Source: Chryseobacterium sp. JAH (GTDB lineage: Bacteria; Bacteroidota; Bacteroidia; Flavobacteriales; Weeksellaceae). From it: 64,000 bases of DNA. Under the pieces are notes generated by a model. The model did no database searches. It was not told the DNA's origin and was given only the letters and a program-made list of their open reading frames with translations. The stretch is from NCBI RefSeq assembly GCF_001507335.1, contig NZ_LMAH01000012.1:1-64000 (forward strand), written 5' to 3'. Made by a program: the position numbers and the translations under genes. How positions within the stretch are numbered: position 1 is the stretch's first letter; every line of letters begins with the position of its first letter. Shown piece after piece: positions 27,259-37,235 of the stretch.

Positions 27259-28836
27259 ATGCTTGAAAATTTTGAATTTTATCTTTTTTTGGTTCTGCTT
27301 ATCACTATGCTCATCATGCTTGCAAAAAAAATTCAGGTTGCATATCCTGTTTTGTTGGTGTTAGCGGGGCTTGTCATCAGTTTTATTCCTGGTGTGCCAC
27401 CTATTAAAATAGAACCTGAATTATTATTCATCATTTTTTTACCGCCTTTGCTGTATGAGGCTGCCTGGTCAACTTCGTGGAAAGAACTTTGGCGATGGCG
27501 TAGAATTATTTTCAGTTTTGCTTTTGTAGTCGTTTTTTTTACTGCTATGTCTGTGGCTGTTTTTGCCAATTATTTTATTCCCGGATTTTCTTTAGCCTTA
27601 GGTTTTTTATTGGGCGGAATCATCTCTCCACCAGATGCAGTGAGTGCTGGAGCAATTTTAAAATTTGTAAAAGTGCCAAAGAGGCTGGCTTCAATTCTTG
27701 AAGGTGAAAGCCTGCTCAATGATGCTTCTTCTCTCATCATTTTTAGATTTGCGATGATCGCTGCTGCGACCGGACAATTCGTCTGGCATGAAGCAGCAGG
27801 GAGTTTTGTCTGGATGTGTTTTGGAGGAGTAGGACTAGGTCTTGTTATTGCGTACATTTTCATGAAAATGCATAAAATTTTACCTACCGATTCAAACATT
27901 GATATCCTGTTGACTTTTATTGCGCCTTTTTCAATGTATTTGGCGGCAGAACAACTACATGCATCCGGGGTTTTGGCTGTGGTAACCGGTGGGTTGTTTC
28001 TTTCTTACCGCAGTCACGATTTTTTAAGCAGCGCATCACGAATACGGACGGTAACCGTTTGGGAAAGTTTTTGCTTCTTGCTAAATGGAATCGTTTTCAT
28101 GCTGATTGGTTTAGATCTGCCGGAAATTGTTTCCGGTTTAGGTGATACCGATCTATTCACTGCCATCGGCTATGGAGTTGCAGTTACCGTTGTCCTTATT
28201 ATTGTAAGAATAGTTGCTGGCTACGGAGCGTTAGTTACAACCTTAATTATGAGAAATTTTATTACCGTTGCAGATGCTCAATCACCAGGCTGGCAAACGC
28301 CCATGATTATTGGCTGGACGGGAATGCGTGGTGTTGTTTCTTTGGCGGCAGCGCTTTCCATTCCCCTGACTCTCGATGATGGAACTCCTTTTCCACAAAG
28401 AAATATGATCCTCTTCATCACATTTATTGTCATTCTTTTAACCTTGTTGATACAGGGGCTTACGCTACCTCTTTTACTGAGGAGGTTTCCACCGGTAGAC
28501 CGCGACTTTATAAAGAGTGAGAAAGAAATAGATTATGATATTCAAAACAGCTTGGCAGAAGTGGCCGTTAATAAAATCCGCAGAGATTATGCTCACAAGA
28601 TAGACAGTTTCCCGGCGTTGAAAGATCAATTACAGAAATATGAAAACCAACTGAACAGCTCTGAAATTATTCTTAATTTCGATGAGTACAGAACGATTTA
28701 TATTGACATTCTTGACAGTCAGAGAAGCTGGCTGATTACTAAAAACCGCGAAGAAATTTTGTTGGATGAAGAAATAATCAGAAAACATCTCAGGCTGCTT
28801 GATCTTCAGGAGGAAAGATTGAATATGAAAAGCTAG
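27259..28836 (+). CDS. Na+/H+ antiporter, CPA1 (NhaP-like) family
   Basis: 525 residues with about twelve membrane helices up to residue 415, then a cytoplasmic tail with helices. The CPA1 pattern is visible: FLPPLLYEAAW, GGIISPPDAVSAGAIL (the ion-binding aspartate segment), EGESLLNDASSLIIF (the second acidic motif) and GWTGMRGVVSLAAALSIP. It exchanges cytoplasmic sodium (or potassium) for protons and serves pH and salt homeostasis. Single gene. Confidence 0.92.
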   Translation: MLENFEFYLFLVLLITMLIMLAKKIQVAYPVLLVLAGLVISFIPGVPPIKIEPELLFIIFLPPLLYEAAWSTSWKELWRWRRIIFSFAFVVVFFTAMSVAVFANYFIPGFSLALGFLLGGIISPPDAVSAGAILKFVKVPKRLASILEGESLLNDASSLIIFRFAMIAAATGQFVWHEAAGSFVWMCFGGVGLGLVIAYIFMKMHKILPTDSNIDILLTFIAPFSMYLAAEQLHASGVLAVVTGGLFLSYRSHDFLSSASRIRTVTVWESFCFLLNGIVFMLIGLDLPEIVSGLGDTDLFTAIGYGVAVTVVLIIVRIVAGYGALVTTLIMRNFITVADAQSPGWQTPMIIGWTGMRGVVSLAAALSIPLTLDDGTPFPQRNMILFITFIVILLTLLIQGLTLPLLLRRFPPVDRDFIKSEKEIDYDIQNSLAEVAVNKIRRDYAHKIDSFPALKDQLQKYENQLNSSEIILNFDEYRTIYIDILDSQRSWLITKNREEILLDEEIIRKHLRLLDLQEERLNMKS

Positions 28837-29318
28837 TGCTTATTAATGACTGTAGGATTTCGTTTTTTGGATGAAAATAAAAAAGATCAATGAAAATTTA
28901 AGAAAACTATACAGCAGATAAGGTCTTAGAATTATCACTTTAAGTCTATAGAGTACCTCAGATTCTATTGAATGCTGTTTTCTTTTCTCTGAGATGTGTG
29001 TGGTATCTCTGCCACAGGAATGAAATTTAATACTGCAAGGGTAATAGTTTTTCGTTTCAATTATTACCATACTGCAAAAAAAGGCAGCGTATTTCTGTGC
29101 TGTTCTCCCGCTGATTTGGTTAAGACTATCGATAACTGGTTAAAAGAACTTTGTCATAAATCTTAAAAAAAACAATCATTTTCACTCTCAAGATATTTTT
29201 GTATTCGTGGCGACTAGATACTAGATAAAGCTGAGCCTTTTAACAAAGTTAATTTGAGCTTTTCTACAAACTTTAATGATGCTCATCAGCATAAATTTGT
29301 ATCATTAAAACCAACAAA
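28837..29318. other. Intergenic region before the aldehyde dehydrogenase gene
   Basis: About 480 bases. TAAATTTG at 29292-29299 fits the TAnnTTTG promoter box 20 bases before the dehydrogenase ATG; no good -33 box is seen. I recognise no gene here. Confidence 0.4.
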
Positions 29319-30734
29319 ATGAAAACAGTAAATAAAGTGTACGTCAATGGCGAGTTTGTAACGCCACACGGAAAAGAAATTTTCAATCTCATCAATCCTT
29401 CTAATAATCAAAAGATTGGCGAAGTCATATTAGCTGATGAAACAGATACAAAAAATGCAGTTGCAGCGGCAAAAGAAGCTTTCAAAACGTTTTCTAAATC
29501 TACAGTTGCAGAACGAACCAACTATTTGACCCAATTAAAAATCGCAGTCGAAAAAAGAAAACAGGATTTCATCGACATCATGATTGAAGAATATGGCGGA
29601 ACGCATCAGTTTGTTACCATGAGTAACAGGCATACCGGCGACTGGTTCGACAGTATGATAGAAGTTCTTCAAACGTATGAATTCGAAAAAAACATCAATT
29701 CTTCATTGGTAAAAATGCAGCCAGTCGGCGTAGTGGGAATCATCACGCCTTGGAATGCCAGCAACAGTTCGGTTACCAGTAAAGTGGCAACAGCCATCGC
29801 TGCGGGATGCACCGTTGTGATTAAACCCAGTGAGATGAGCGCCTTGCAGACACAGGTTTTGATGGAAGCTTTTCACGACGCCGGTTTGCCAAAGGGCATT
29901 ATCAATTTTGTGACAGGGTTAGGAAATGTGGTCGGAACAGAATTGATAACTAATCCTGATGTTTCTAAAATCTCATTCACAGGTTCTACCGCAGTCGGAA
30001 AATTAATTGCAAAAACGGCTGTTGATACAATGAAAAGGGTCACTTTAGAATTGGGCGGAAAATCTCCCAACATCATTCTCGACGATGCAGATTTGCAAAA
30101 AACAATTCCTATGGCTGTTTACGGAGCTTATATGAACAGTGCTCAGGCGTGTATTGCGCCGACAAGACTTCTGGTTCCGGAAGATAAACTGGACGAAGTG
30201 AATGCGATTGCAAAGTCAGCCGCTGAAAATATTGTGGTTGGTCTGCCTCAAAATGAAAATACGAATATAGGTCCTATGGTCAGCGTAAAGCAGTTTGAGA
30301 GAGTTCAAAATTATATTAAAATCGGCTTGGAAGAAGGTGCCACTTTACTTGCCGGTGGCGAAGGAAAACCTGAAGGTCTTGAAGACGGAAACTTCGTGAG
30401 AGCAACCATTTTTACGAACGTTAACAACAAAATGAGAATTGCTCAGGAAGAGATTTTTGGCCCTGTCTTGTCGATTATTCCGTATAAAACTGAAGAAGAA
30501 GCGGTAGAAATTGCCAACGATTCCCCTTACGGTTTGGCGGCTTACGTAAGTTCTGCAGACCACGAAAGAGCAGTACGTGTGGCTTCTCAAATTGATGCAG
30601 GAAGAGTTTGTATCAACGGTTTCAGCCACGACCCAATGGTGCCGTTCGGCGGTTTCAAACAGTCGGGTATTGGAAGAGAATATGGCGTTTACGGTTTGGA
30701 AGCTTATCTTGAACCAAAGGCTATTCTGAAATAA
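29319..30734 (+). CDS. Aldehyde dehydrogenase family protein
   Basis: 471 residues, normal length. The catalytic residues are E244 (VTLELGGKSPN) and C278 (SAQACIAPTR). NAD-binding parts GIITPWNAS, KPSEMSA and FTGSTAVGK, and the C-terminal EEIFGPVLS and PFGGFKQSGIGREYG are present. It oxidises an aldehyde to the acid with NAD(P)+. The AraC regulator 53 bases downstream on the same strand may control it. The exact aldehyde is unknown. Confidence 0.92.
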   Translation: MKTVNKVYVNGEFVTPHGKEIFNLINPSNNQKIGEVILADETDTKNAVAAAKEAFKTFSKSTVAERTNYLTQLKIAVEKRKQDFIDIMIEEYGGTHQFVTMSNRHTGDWFDSMIEVLQTYEFEKNINSSLVKMQPVGVVGIITPWNASNSSVTSKVATAIAAGCTVVIKPSEMSALQTQVLMEAFHDAGLPKGIINFVTGLGNVVGTELITNPDVSKISFTGSTAVGKLIAKTAVDTMKRVTLELGGKSPNIILDDADLQKTIPMAVYGAYMNSAQACIAPTRLLVPEDKLDEVNAIAKSAAENIVVGLPQNENTNIGPMVSVKQFERVQNYIKIGLEEGATLLAGGEGKPEGLEDGNFVRATIFTNVNNKMRIAQEEIFGPVLSIIPYKTEEEAVEIANDSPYGLAAYVSSADHERAVRVASQIDAGRVCINGFSHDPMVPFGGFKQSGIGREYGVYGLEAYLEPKAILK

Positions 30735-30751
30735 TAATTTGTAAATTTGAT

Positions 30752-30785
30752 AAGCGTTATCGCAACAGATAGCGCTTTTATTTTG
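30752..30785 (+). terminator. Terminator between aldehyde dehydrogenase and AraC genes
   Basis: Stem AAGCGTTATC / GATAGCGCTT followed by TTTATTTT, just before the AraC start codon. It suggests partial or full separation of the two transcripts. Confidence 0.75.
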
Positions 30786-30787
30786 AT

Positions 30788-31597
30788 ATGAACAGTAAAG
30801 TAGAAACTTCAGCAATTGTCTATTCCTGTTACCACGAGGTAAGCAGGAAGGGCGAAAATTTTGTTCCGACGCATACGCTTTCGTATCAGATTTCTGGCAG
30901 TTTTGTGCTGGCAGATGACAAAGAAAATTATACAGCGAATCCTGGAGATTTTAATTTAATAAGAAAAAACCAATTGGTGAAGTTTGTCAAAATTCCACCT
31001 GAAAATGATGTTTTTGAAAGTATGAATATCTACTTGAGTGACGAGAATTTAATTAATTTTTCGAGAGAATATCATCTACAGGCAGAGCATTCAATCACTG
31101 CCAAACCTCTTGTTTCGGTAGAAGTAAATGCGGTGCTTCAGAATTTTATCACTTCGTTAAAGACTCTTCTGGATAGCAATTTGAATCATCAAACTTTAGT
31201 AGATTTGAAAATAAAAGAACTTCTTTTAATTTTATTGCAAACGAAACCTGAATTGAAAAATATTCTATTCGATTTTTCAGAGCCTTTCAAAATTGATTTA
31301 GAAGCTTTTATGAATCAAAATTTTCGTTACAATGTCAATCTGGAACGTTTTGCTTTCCTTACAGGAAGAAGTTTAGCCACATTTAAACGTGATTTTGAAA
31401 AAGTATTTCAGACTTCGCCACACAAATGGATTCTTCAAAAGCGGCTGAATGAAGCCTATTTTCTCATCAAAGAAGAGGGCAAATCTGCTTCTGATATTTT
31501 TGTTGATTTAGGTTTTGAAGACCTTTCACATTTTTCTTATGTTTTTAAAAAACAGTTTGGTTACAGTCCTACAAAAATCGAAAAAGTGGATTTCTGA
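30788..31597 (+). CDS. AraC-family transcriptional regulator
   Basis: 269 residues. The N-terminal half has a cupin-like sensor pattern (GSFVLADDKENYTANPGDF). The C-terminal AraC domain (about 170-265) has two HTH motifs: NLERFAFLTGRSLATFKRDF and SDIFVDLGFEDLSHFSYVFK, ending QFGYSPTKI. The FAFLTGRSLATFKRDF wording is common in Flavobacteriia. It likely activates the aldehyde dehydrogenase just upstream or an oxidoreductase elsewhere; the ligand is unknown. Confidence 0.9.
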   Translation: MNSKVETSAIVYSCYHEVSRKGENFVPTHTLSYQISGSFVLADDKENYTANPGDFNLIRKNQLVKFVKIPPENDVFESMNIYLSDENLINFSREYHLQAEHSITAKPLVSVEVNAVLQNFITSLKTLLDSNLNHQTLVDLKIKELLLILLQTKPELKNILFDFSEPFKIDLEAFMNQNFRYNVNLERFAFLTGRSLATFKRDFEKVFQTSPHKWILQKRLNEAYFLIKEEGKSASDIFVDLGFEDLSHFSYVFKKQFGYSPTKIEKVDF

Positions 31598-31706
31598 TTC
31601 GTCAGTTGTCTCAACATTCGGGTTTAAACCATGTATTTTTTATAAAATTTCTAAACTTACTCTATATCTATCAGAGGAGTGGGATTTAATACATAATCTG
31701 AAAAGT

Positions 31707-31743
31707 AAAAATCCCCGGTCTTAATAAAACAACGGGGATTTTT
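31707..31743. terminator. Strong terminator, possibly bidirectional
   Basis: AAAAATCCCCG pairs with CGGGGATTTTT. It lies after the AraC gene and before the convergent gene at 31850..32110. Confidence 0.85.
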
Positions 31744-31849
31744 GAGTTAATATAATGTGATTGTGGTGTGTATTTGAAATCATTTATCTGTACAACAGGT
31801 ACAAGTTTTGTGCCTGAATAAGGGATATTGCGCAAGTTTTAGAAAAAAA

Positions 31850-32110
31850 TTACACGATTGGATCCTGATACGTTTTCACTGTGCCATCAAAGAATGTGAG
31901 TGTTAGCTGTTGGGCAAGGTCAAAATCAATGAGGTGTTGCGGATTTTCTTCTTTAGTGGTTTCATCCAATATTCTGACCTCAAACGGACTGATTTTTACG
32001 GCAGACAGTGCGCCGTTGTGTTTCTTTTTTTTCTTATAAACGACCTCAACGTTTTCGATTAATTTCGTGTGGCTAATGAGGTCATCTTTAATATCAAAAG
32101 TAATTTCCAT
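31850..32110 (-). CDS. Small protein of unknown function
   Basis: 86 residues, soluble, with no signal peptide. It contains a lysine run (YKKKKKH), an ISPFEVRILDE segment and a beta-rich C-terminus (LTLTFFDGTVKTYQ). A good ribosome-binding distance and natural residue use support a real gene. No family recognised. Confidence 0.6.
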   Translation of the reverse strand: MEITFDIKDDLISHTKLIENVEVVYKKKKKHNGALSAVKISPFEVRILDETTKEENPQHLIDFDLAQQLTLTFFDGTVKTYQDPIV

Positions 32111-32325
32111 GTTTTAAAAAATGTGAATGGGTGTTCAAAATATTTTACAAATATCACGCCAGCATCGATCAACATTGATATTCTTTAGATGGAATTTACA
32201 TTTCAGAACTGGAACTCACTTAAAAACAGAAATGTATCCAGCGTTTTATGTTGAGAATGCTACAGCAAAATCAAAAAATTCGGAAGCAGGTTATTCAGTA
32301 GCATCTCAAAACTTAAAATATCTCT

Positions 32326-32440
32326 CTGACTGAGATCAAGCCAAATGGGAAAATCTCAGTAGGAGAGAGTGTTTATTATCCTCACACGCGATCGGAATTG
32401 CGCAATAGTTGGGAAGTCAGGAATGTCACTTGTAATGTAA
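32326..32440 (-). pseudogene. Remnant of a gene like the helicase at 56829..59387
   Basis: The minus strand reads SPTEIFPFG, exactly the nine residues found at about 122-130 of the helicase. At base level CTGAGAT, CAAATGG, AAAATCTCAGTAGGAGAG and nearby ATAGTTGG and TCAGGAAT stretches are shared with 58980-59095, with small gaps and a frameshift. Only this short piece, upstream of Walker A, is left. It shows that a second copy of this helicase type was once present here. Confidence 0.65.
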
Positions 32441-32491
32441 TGAAGAAGCGATTGAAATGATAGTCAAGGTAGATGTACTCTATCACAAACT

Positions 32492-33787
32492 TTAGTTAAT
32501 CATGTCACCAAATAAGAAATTAACAGAAACTCCCACAATATGGTCTGAGGATTTAAATGTATTGATCTCCTTCCACTGCAATTCAAAGTTTACCTTAGGC
32601 TTACCTTCTTTATCTTTTAAGCTTATGGGGATTCCCAATTTCCAGTTTGTTTTGTTATATTTTCCAGCATTAAATTCAATTGCCGGACTAAAACCGACAG
32701 TGTTGTTAAAAGTGAAAAAAGCAGGTTCAATTGTTATCGTCGGTGTGATGAATTTTTCAAAATTTGTTATGTAGCCATCCTCTGTATTAGTGATAACTGT
32801 GGTGTTATTTGCAGCTGTAGAAACCGTTTGAAATGGTGTAGAGGTCATGGCGTCAACTATAATATTATTGTTGTTTTTAATAGCTCCTTTTACTTTTAAA
32901 AATATAGATTCGCCTGATGAATATAACCACATGACATTATACGTCAAAGACCCACTGATCGCAAAGAAATTTTTATCCACGAGAGGACTTGATATGAAAT
33001 CAGAAGTTGTCTTGTACTTGTTTTCACCAAAAGGAATGTATACATCCGCAGATAACCAATGATTCCATAGATAACGATAGAGTTTATTATCTTCCGTATA
33101 TTTGATTTCATCTTTAGCCATCGCAATGTATAATTCATCACTTTTTTTATCCAGAATTGCTTGTGGTAATTCGGCTTCTTGATTGTATTTTTGTAGTTCT
33201 AGTTGTCTAGCCACAATATCCTTTTCTTCGGTCTTTAATTTTGTGTATTTAAGTTCATAATCAGAATATAAATGTTTTCTGTAAGCTATAATTGCATCCT
33301 TTCTTTTGATAGATTTGTTGATCTTGTCTTTATCACTGTAATTGATAAGACCTCTACCTATCAATGTTACTTTGAAGAATCCGCCAATATTACTACCTTG
33401 GAAATCACCGTTTTTATAAAAAGTTGAAAACTTGTCTTTAGCTTTCATTTTTAAACCTGTACTCAAGACCCACTTCAGTCGTTTTAATTCATCATCTCTG
33501 TCATCAAAATTACCACCTACAGATATTGAATTCTCTCCAGCATCAAGTGAGGCAAAGAATTTTTGTAGACTGAGATCGTTTGTGCCGCCAAATGCAGTAC
33601 CCACTTTTTCGGCGAAAAATATGTTAAGCATTTTATCATTAAAGTCTCCTTTTTTGCCATCTTGTGATATCATATCTCTTTCATACCTAGCAACAGGTGA
33701 TTTTGTGGATGTGGTATCTTGCACTTTTATTTGTGCAATTATTACGGTGTTGAAAGTGACTAGTAGGGATAGTGTAAGTTTTTTCAT
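32492..33787 (-). CDS. Exported protein of unknown function, probably outer-membrane beta-barrel
   Basis: 431 residues with a signal peptide (LSLLVTFNTVIIAQ). The middle part (about 165-215) is helical and rich in K and E; the ends look like barrel strands (FFAISGSLTYNVMWLY, PAFFTFNNTVGFSPAIEFNAG), and the last strand is VGVSVNFLFGDMIN. I do not recognise a domain. Barrel assignment is inference from the strand pattern. It appears to be a single gene without a neighbour of known function. Confidence 0.7.
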   Translation of the reverse strand: MKKLTLSLLVTFNTVIIAQIKVQDTTSTKSPVARYERDMISQDGKKGDFNDKMLNIFFAEKVGTAFGGTNDLSLQKFFASLDAGENSISVGGNFDDRDDELKRLKWVLSTGLKMKAKDKFSTFYKNGDFQGSNIGGFFKVTLIGRGLINYSDKDKINKSIKRKDAIIAYRKHLYSDYELKYTKLKTEEKDIVARQLELQKYNQEAELPQAILDKKSDELYIAMAKDEIKYTEDNKLYRYLWNHWLSADVYIPFGENKYKTTSDFISSPLVDKNFFAISGSLTYNVMWLYSSGESIFLKVKGAIKNNNNIIVDAMTSTPFQTVSTAANNTTVITNTEDGYITNFEKFITPTITIEPAFFTFNNTVGFSPAIEFNAGKYNKTNWKLGIPISLKDKEGKPKVNFELQWKEINTFKSSDHIVGVSVNFLFGDMIN

Positions 33788-33900
33788 GGTCTGTTATTTA
33801 GTTTGCAATAAAATTACGTTAACTTCATGCAAGAAAAAATAACACAAAAGGATGATTTGTCATCAATTTTACTATTACGAAAGTTTCTCAAGAAGTATAA

Positions 33901-33967
33901 ATTTTAATAACGTAATTCTATATTATCAGCTAAGTGGTTATTTATCTGCCTTCTAAAAGCTTACAAT
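33901..33967. repeat. Direct repeat, copy 1 (about 68 bases)
   Basis: Starts ATTTTAATAACGTAATTC and includes CTAAGTGGTTATT and CTTCTAAAAGCTTACAAT. A similar copy in the same orientation is at 44697..44766, 10.8 kb away. The repeat includes the last codons of the fragment at 33942..34058. Confidence 0.7.
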
Positions 33968-34058
33968 AATGCTTGTAGTCTTTGTCTGGAAAAACTTTTT
34001 GCAGAGCTTCCAACGAATCTTTTAAATTTTGATAGATACCATCCGCTTTTAAATTTTC
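33942..34058 (-). pseudogene. C-terminal fragment of an unknown protein
   Basis: 39 open minus-strand codons without start: ADGIYQNLKDSLEALQKVF, then PDKDYKHYCKLLEGR and a stop. The second direct-repeat copy at 44.7 kb encodes a similar HCKLLEER end. The sequence is clearly protein-like. Family unknown, possibly part of the same element as the DUF3945 remnants. Confidence 0.5.
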
Positions 34059-34108
34059 TTATAAAACGTCAGTAAAAATAGATTACCAATCTGGGACAGA
34101 GAATAAAA

Positions 34109-34138
34109 AAAGGAGACTTTCTCAAGCCTCCTTTATAT
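34109..34138 (-). terminator. Terminator of the 34157..35932 lipoprotein gene
   Basis: The minus strand has AAAGGAG / CTCCTTT with an 12-base loop, followed by a T run. Confidence 0.75.
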
Positions 34139-34156
34139 AAAAAGTTCTTAAAACCT

Positions 34157-35932
34157 TTAATTGTCTCTGATAACGTGTCCTGTCACAGAAAGAGTATGAG
34201 TTCCTGTAGAGTTGGTATAGGTTCCAGTGATTGTAAAATCAATATATTGGCCTACTGCTCCGAGATTAATAACTTGTAGAGATAAATTATTTCCAGGAGA
34301 AATTGAGCCACTTCCGACTACATCTAGGTTATTTAAATTAGTATAAGTTCCTGCGCTCAATATATTTGGAACTATCATCTGAAAGCCTCCTAGTGCCGAA
34401 TTTGGCGGATAACAGGTTACCGACAAAGTATTTGATGTTCCCGGAGTTGTAGTTCCTGCCGAATAGGTTGCTCCGATAGGAGGAAGAAGATTCTTTGGTG
34501 TCTGGCTATCAATCTGATAAGTGATAAACTCATTTACCGCAGTGCATACCGTAATATTCCCAAGATTGGTAACAGGGCTCACTCCCGTAAAACTGATTCC
34601 ACCACTGGTCTGCATATTGGCAAAGTCAAAACCTTCTAGAATAAACTGTTGATTGGCATTACACGAAACAGTGTTCATGGAAAATGTACCATTGGTAACA
34701 ATTGCTGTACCGCCCTGAAAATAGTTGGTAGAACCTGCCACAGGCTGTAAAACAGCCACTCCATTGGTTACGTTTGCTCCTGCGCAGTTTTTCAAAGTTC
34801 CGGTAACTGTAAATGCAGTGATGCCAGAAGACGGGATGATGATATCTGGTAATGTATGAATATTTCCTGCCGTGAAAGGTCCTACATTAGCCGTATACAG
34901 TACTGTTCCGCAAAAATTATATACTTTTAAAATCAGTGTTTCATTTGCAGGAACCAACCCTGAAACTGAACCGGCATTATCAGTCATGCCATAGGTTTCA
35001 TACGTCTGTGTGCTTCTTTTTAAGCCAATTTTTAAGTTACTCAATGCTTGCCCGGCAGAGTTTTTTACATTTACTTTCAAGGTAGCAACAGGAAATTGTA
35101 CATCACAGTTCCACCAGGAAAAATGACTTACATTTCCTACATAAGCATTTCCTACTTTAGTTGCAACGCCTTCTTCCTGCCAGATTCCGGTTGTTTCATT
35201 GAAGGACCATAGCGGAATTGTTGCCGCAGCAGTAGCCAGTTGAGAAGCATCGATCGCTATGGTCATTTCTGCTGTATGATTATTTGCAATCTGCAGTTTT
35301 TGTCCCGAAGAGCCGGTTAATTGTACGTGAAGCATTCCAAAAGTTTCCATGATTCTGGAATTCCCGTTAGAGTTTGTAGCCAGGAATGAACCAGGCATTA
35401 ATTCGTTAAGATACAGATTGGAAGGTGCTAAATGAAACATTGCGACGTTTACATTTCCTGTGTAGTTGGCACCACTTTCATCTTTAAAACTTCCATCAAA
35501 TTTCACTTTTGTTCCGTTCGGTAAGGAAACTGTAGATGATGTTCCGGAACTTACCGTCATCGTATTGGTTGCAGGAATCATCATGATATTGATTCTGTTG
35601 TTTCCTGTGGTGGGAACAAGTGTTCTTGCCCCATTCACAAACCCTGCTTTGGTTACTTTGACATAGGCAAAATTTTCTTTTACATCTGCATCACTGATTG
35701 CGAAAATACCTTTGATGTTTGTCTGTGTGGTTTTTGTCCCGATGGTAACGGTCGCACCTGAAACAGGACTTCCGTCTGTGGACAGCACCAGACCGTGAAA
35801 ATTTCTTTGAGCCGCGTTTCCAAAACTGAAATCTACCGTCGCATTGGGTTGACCGCCTTCTTCTATGTTAGTGTCAGTTTTGCAAGAAACTAACATGAAA
35901 ATTAAAAATAAAAAGGTGTATAGTTTACTCAT
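34157..35932 (-). CDS. Lipoprotein with carboxypeptidase-regulatory-like beta domains
   Basis: 591 residues from ATG 35932. A longer in-frame start at 36052 is unlikely, because the signal LFLIFMLVSC with lipobox cysteine C17 begins at 35932. After it comes a carboxypeptidase-regulatory-like domain (FHGLVLSTDGSPVSGATVTI, TNIKGIFAIS), then further beta-sandwich repeats including GQALSNLKIGLKRS and an NSTGTHTLSVTGHV end. Such proteins are anchored in the outer membrane of Bacteroidota and may bind glycans or other surface proteins; the ligand is unknown. Confidence 0.8.
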   Translation of the reverse strand: MSKLYTFLFLIFMLVSCKTDTNIEEGGQPNATVDFSFGNAAQRNFHGLVLSTDGSPVSGATVTIGTKTTQTNIKGIFAISDADVKENFAYVKVTKAGFVNGARTLVPTTGNNRINIMMIPATNTMTVSSGTSSTVSLPNGTKVKFDGSFKDESGANYTGNVNVAMFHLAPSNLYLNELMPGSFLATNSNGNSRIMETFGMLHVQLTGSSGQKLQIANNHTAEMTIAIDASQLATAAATIPLWSFNETTGIWQEEGVATKVGNAYVGNVSHFSWWNCDVQFPVATLKVNVKNSAGQALSNLKIGLKRSTQTYETYGMTDNAGSVSGLVPANETLILKVYNFCGTVLYTANVGPFTAGNIHTLPDIIIPSSGITAFTVTGTLKNCAGANVTNGVAVLQPVAGSTNYFQGGTAIVTNGTFSMNTVSCNANQQFILEGFDFANMQTSGGISFTGVSPVTNLGNITVCTAVNEFITYQIDSQTPKNLLPPIGATYSAGTTTPGTSNTLSVTCYPPNSALGGFQMIVPNILSAGTYTNLNNLDVVGSGSISPGNNLSLQVINLGAVGQYIDFTITGTYTNSTGTHTLSVTGHVIRDN

Positions 35933-37235
35933 ATGTGAATAATTAAAAGTTTTGGCTAATTTAATTAAAAATTCATGATGTAAAATAATTTTTGAAATAA
36001 TTAATTGTAGTAAAACTGCCAGGTAAATTGCAGAGAACCGTAACCAACCCACGAGTAAAGCCTCGGACCAATCACTTCTCTCAATTTTTCAGGCTACGTT
36101 TTTTGCAGCAGCAGCAAAATTTGAATGTGTAAAATTCAACAATAATGATGCTTTAGTTGTCACCAGACCGATTTAAAAAAAATAATTAGACCGATTTGTA
36201 GACGATTGATCGTTTTGCAGGCCGCAAAGCAAACACAGCTTACAATCTTTCTGAAATATCCTTGTCATGATGATTAACTTATGGTTGAAAACGGTATACA
36301 TACTATTTAGCTCACATTTTCATCAGATTCAGTCCAGCTTACATCTAAACAAGGCTCATCTTTCAAAACAAGAATCAACTTGCAGTAATCAATATTCATT
36401 AATATTAAATCTCCAGTAAATCATAAAAAATAGATTGCTTTTTCTGCATCATCTTTATTAATTTTTGATAAGTCTCAGATTACAAAATTCACCTTACATA
36501 AATCAATAATGTAAAATCTCCCTTTTTGACAATTGCGTTTTGAGGCTATACGATTTTCGATAGTAAATATATTCTGTTGTCACTGCGGAAAAAAATCTTT
36601 TTAGGTATCCGTAATCGGAGATTACAAACTCTCCGCAAAAATATTTCAGGCTGAATCAATGTTCTTTTTATTGCTTTCAAGGAATTGATTGCAGTTTTCA
36701 TTGTGCCTGCCTGAATGGTAATCTGCATAGAAAAGTCAGAAACCTCAAAAGATACAAATGCAGTTCATTGAAAGGTAGATCATTATTACCGTAAAAGAAA
36801 ATGAAAAGATTGAGGCTGTTTATCTAAACTCATTAAAAGCTTGCAACCTGATTTTGGGAGAAAAAACAAGAGAAGGGTAGAACTTTGCTTTTGCTCTCTT
36901 TAAATAAATCCTTTTAATTTGTACAGTTAACTTAGTTAACTTAGTGATCTTTTTCTTACAATCTTTTAGGCTTTTGACTTTGCTAATAAGTGACCCCGTT
37001 GATTTGATGTATATTTATTTTTTCTCTAAGTTCAAAATATCAGTATGGTCTCCTGATGTGATCTGTACCGGTATAATGACCATTTCACTGTAACGTTTTT
37101 TTGTATTGTTTTTATTTTATAATTTTTTAAATTTTATATGTTTAAGTATTGAAGTCATAAAACTATAATTATTTTTTCAGTATGAGATAATTTTGACGGA
37201 ACATTATTTGGATTGTTAGGATTAAGTTAATAATT
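35933..37235. other. Long intergenic region without a clear gene
   Basis: About 1.3 kb, AT-rich. AGACCGATTT occurs twice near 36164-36200. Around 36775-36880 the plus strand has a short coding-like stretch (EKIEAVYLNSLKACNLILGE) without a start, possibly another fragment. I see no RNA gene, attachment site or transposase. Confidence 0.4.

Noticed and set aside
30345-30815. 156-codon minus-strand frame
   Set aside because: Shadow within the aldehyde dehydrogenase gene; no start signal and no protein-like pattern.
32127-32333. 68-codon plus-strand frame
   Set aside because: No family, poor composition, and its end overlaps the helicase remnant on the other strand.
36546-36728. 60-codon minus-strand frame
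   Set aside because: Many basic residues from an AT-rich hairpin-like region, no ribosome site and no recognisable pattern.
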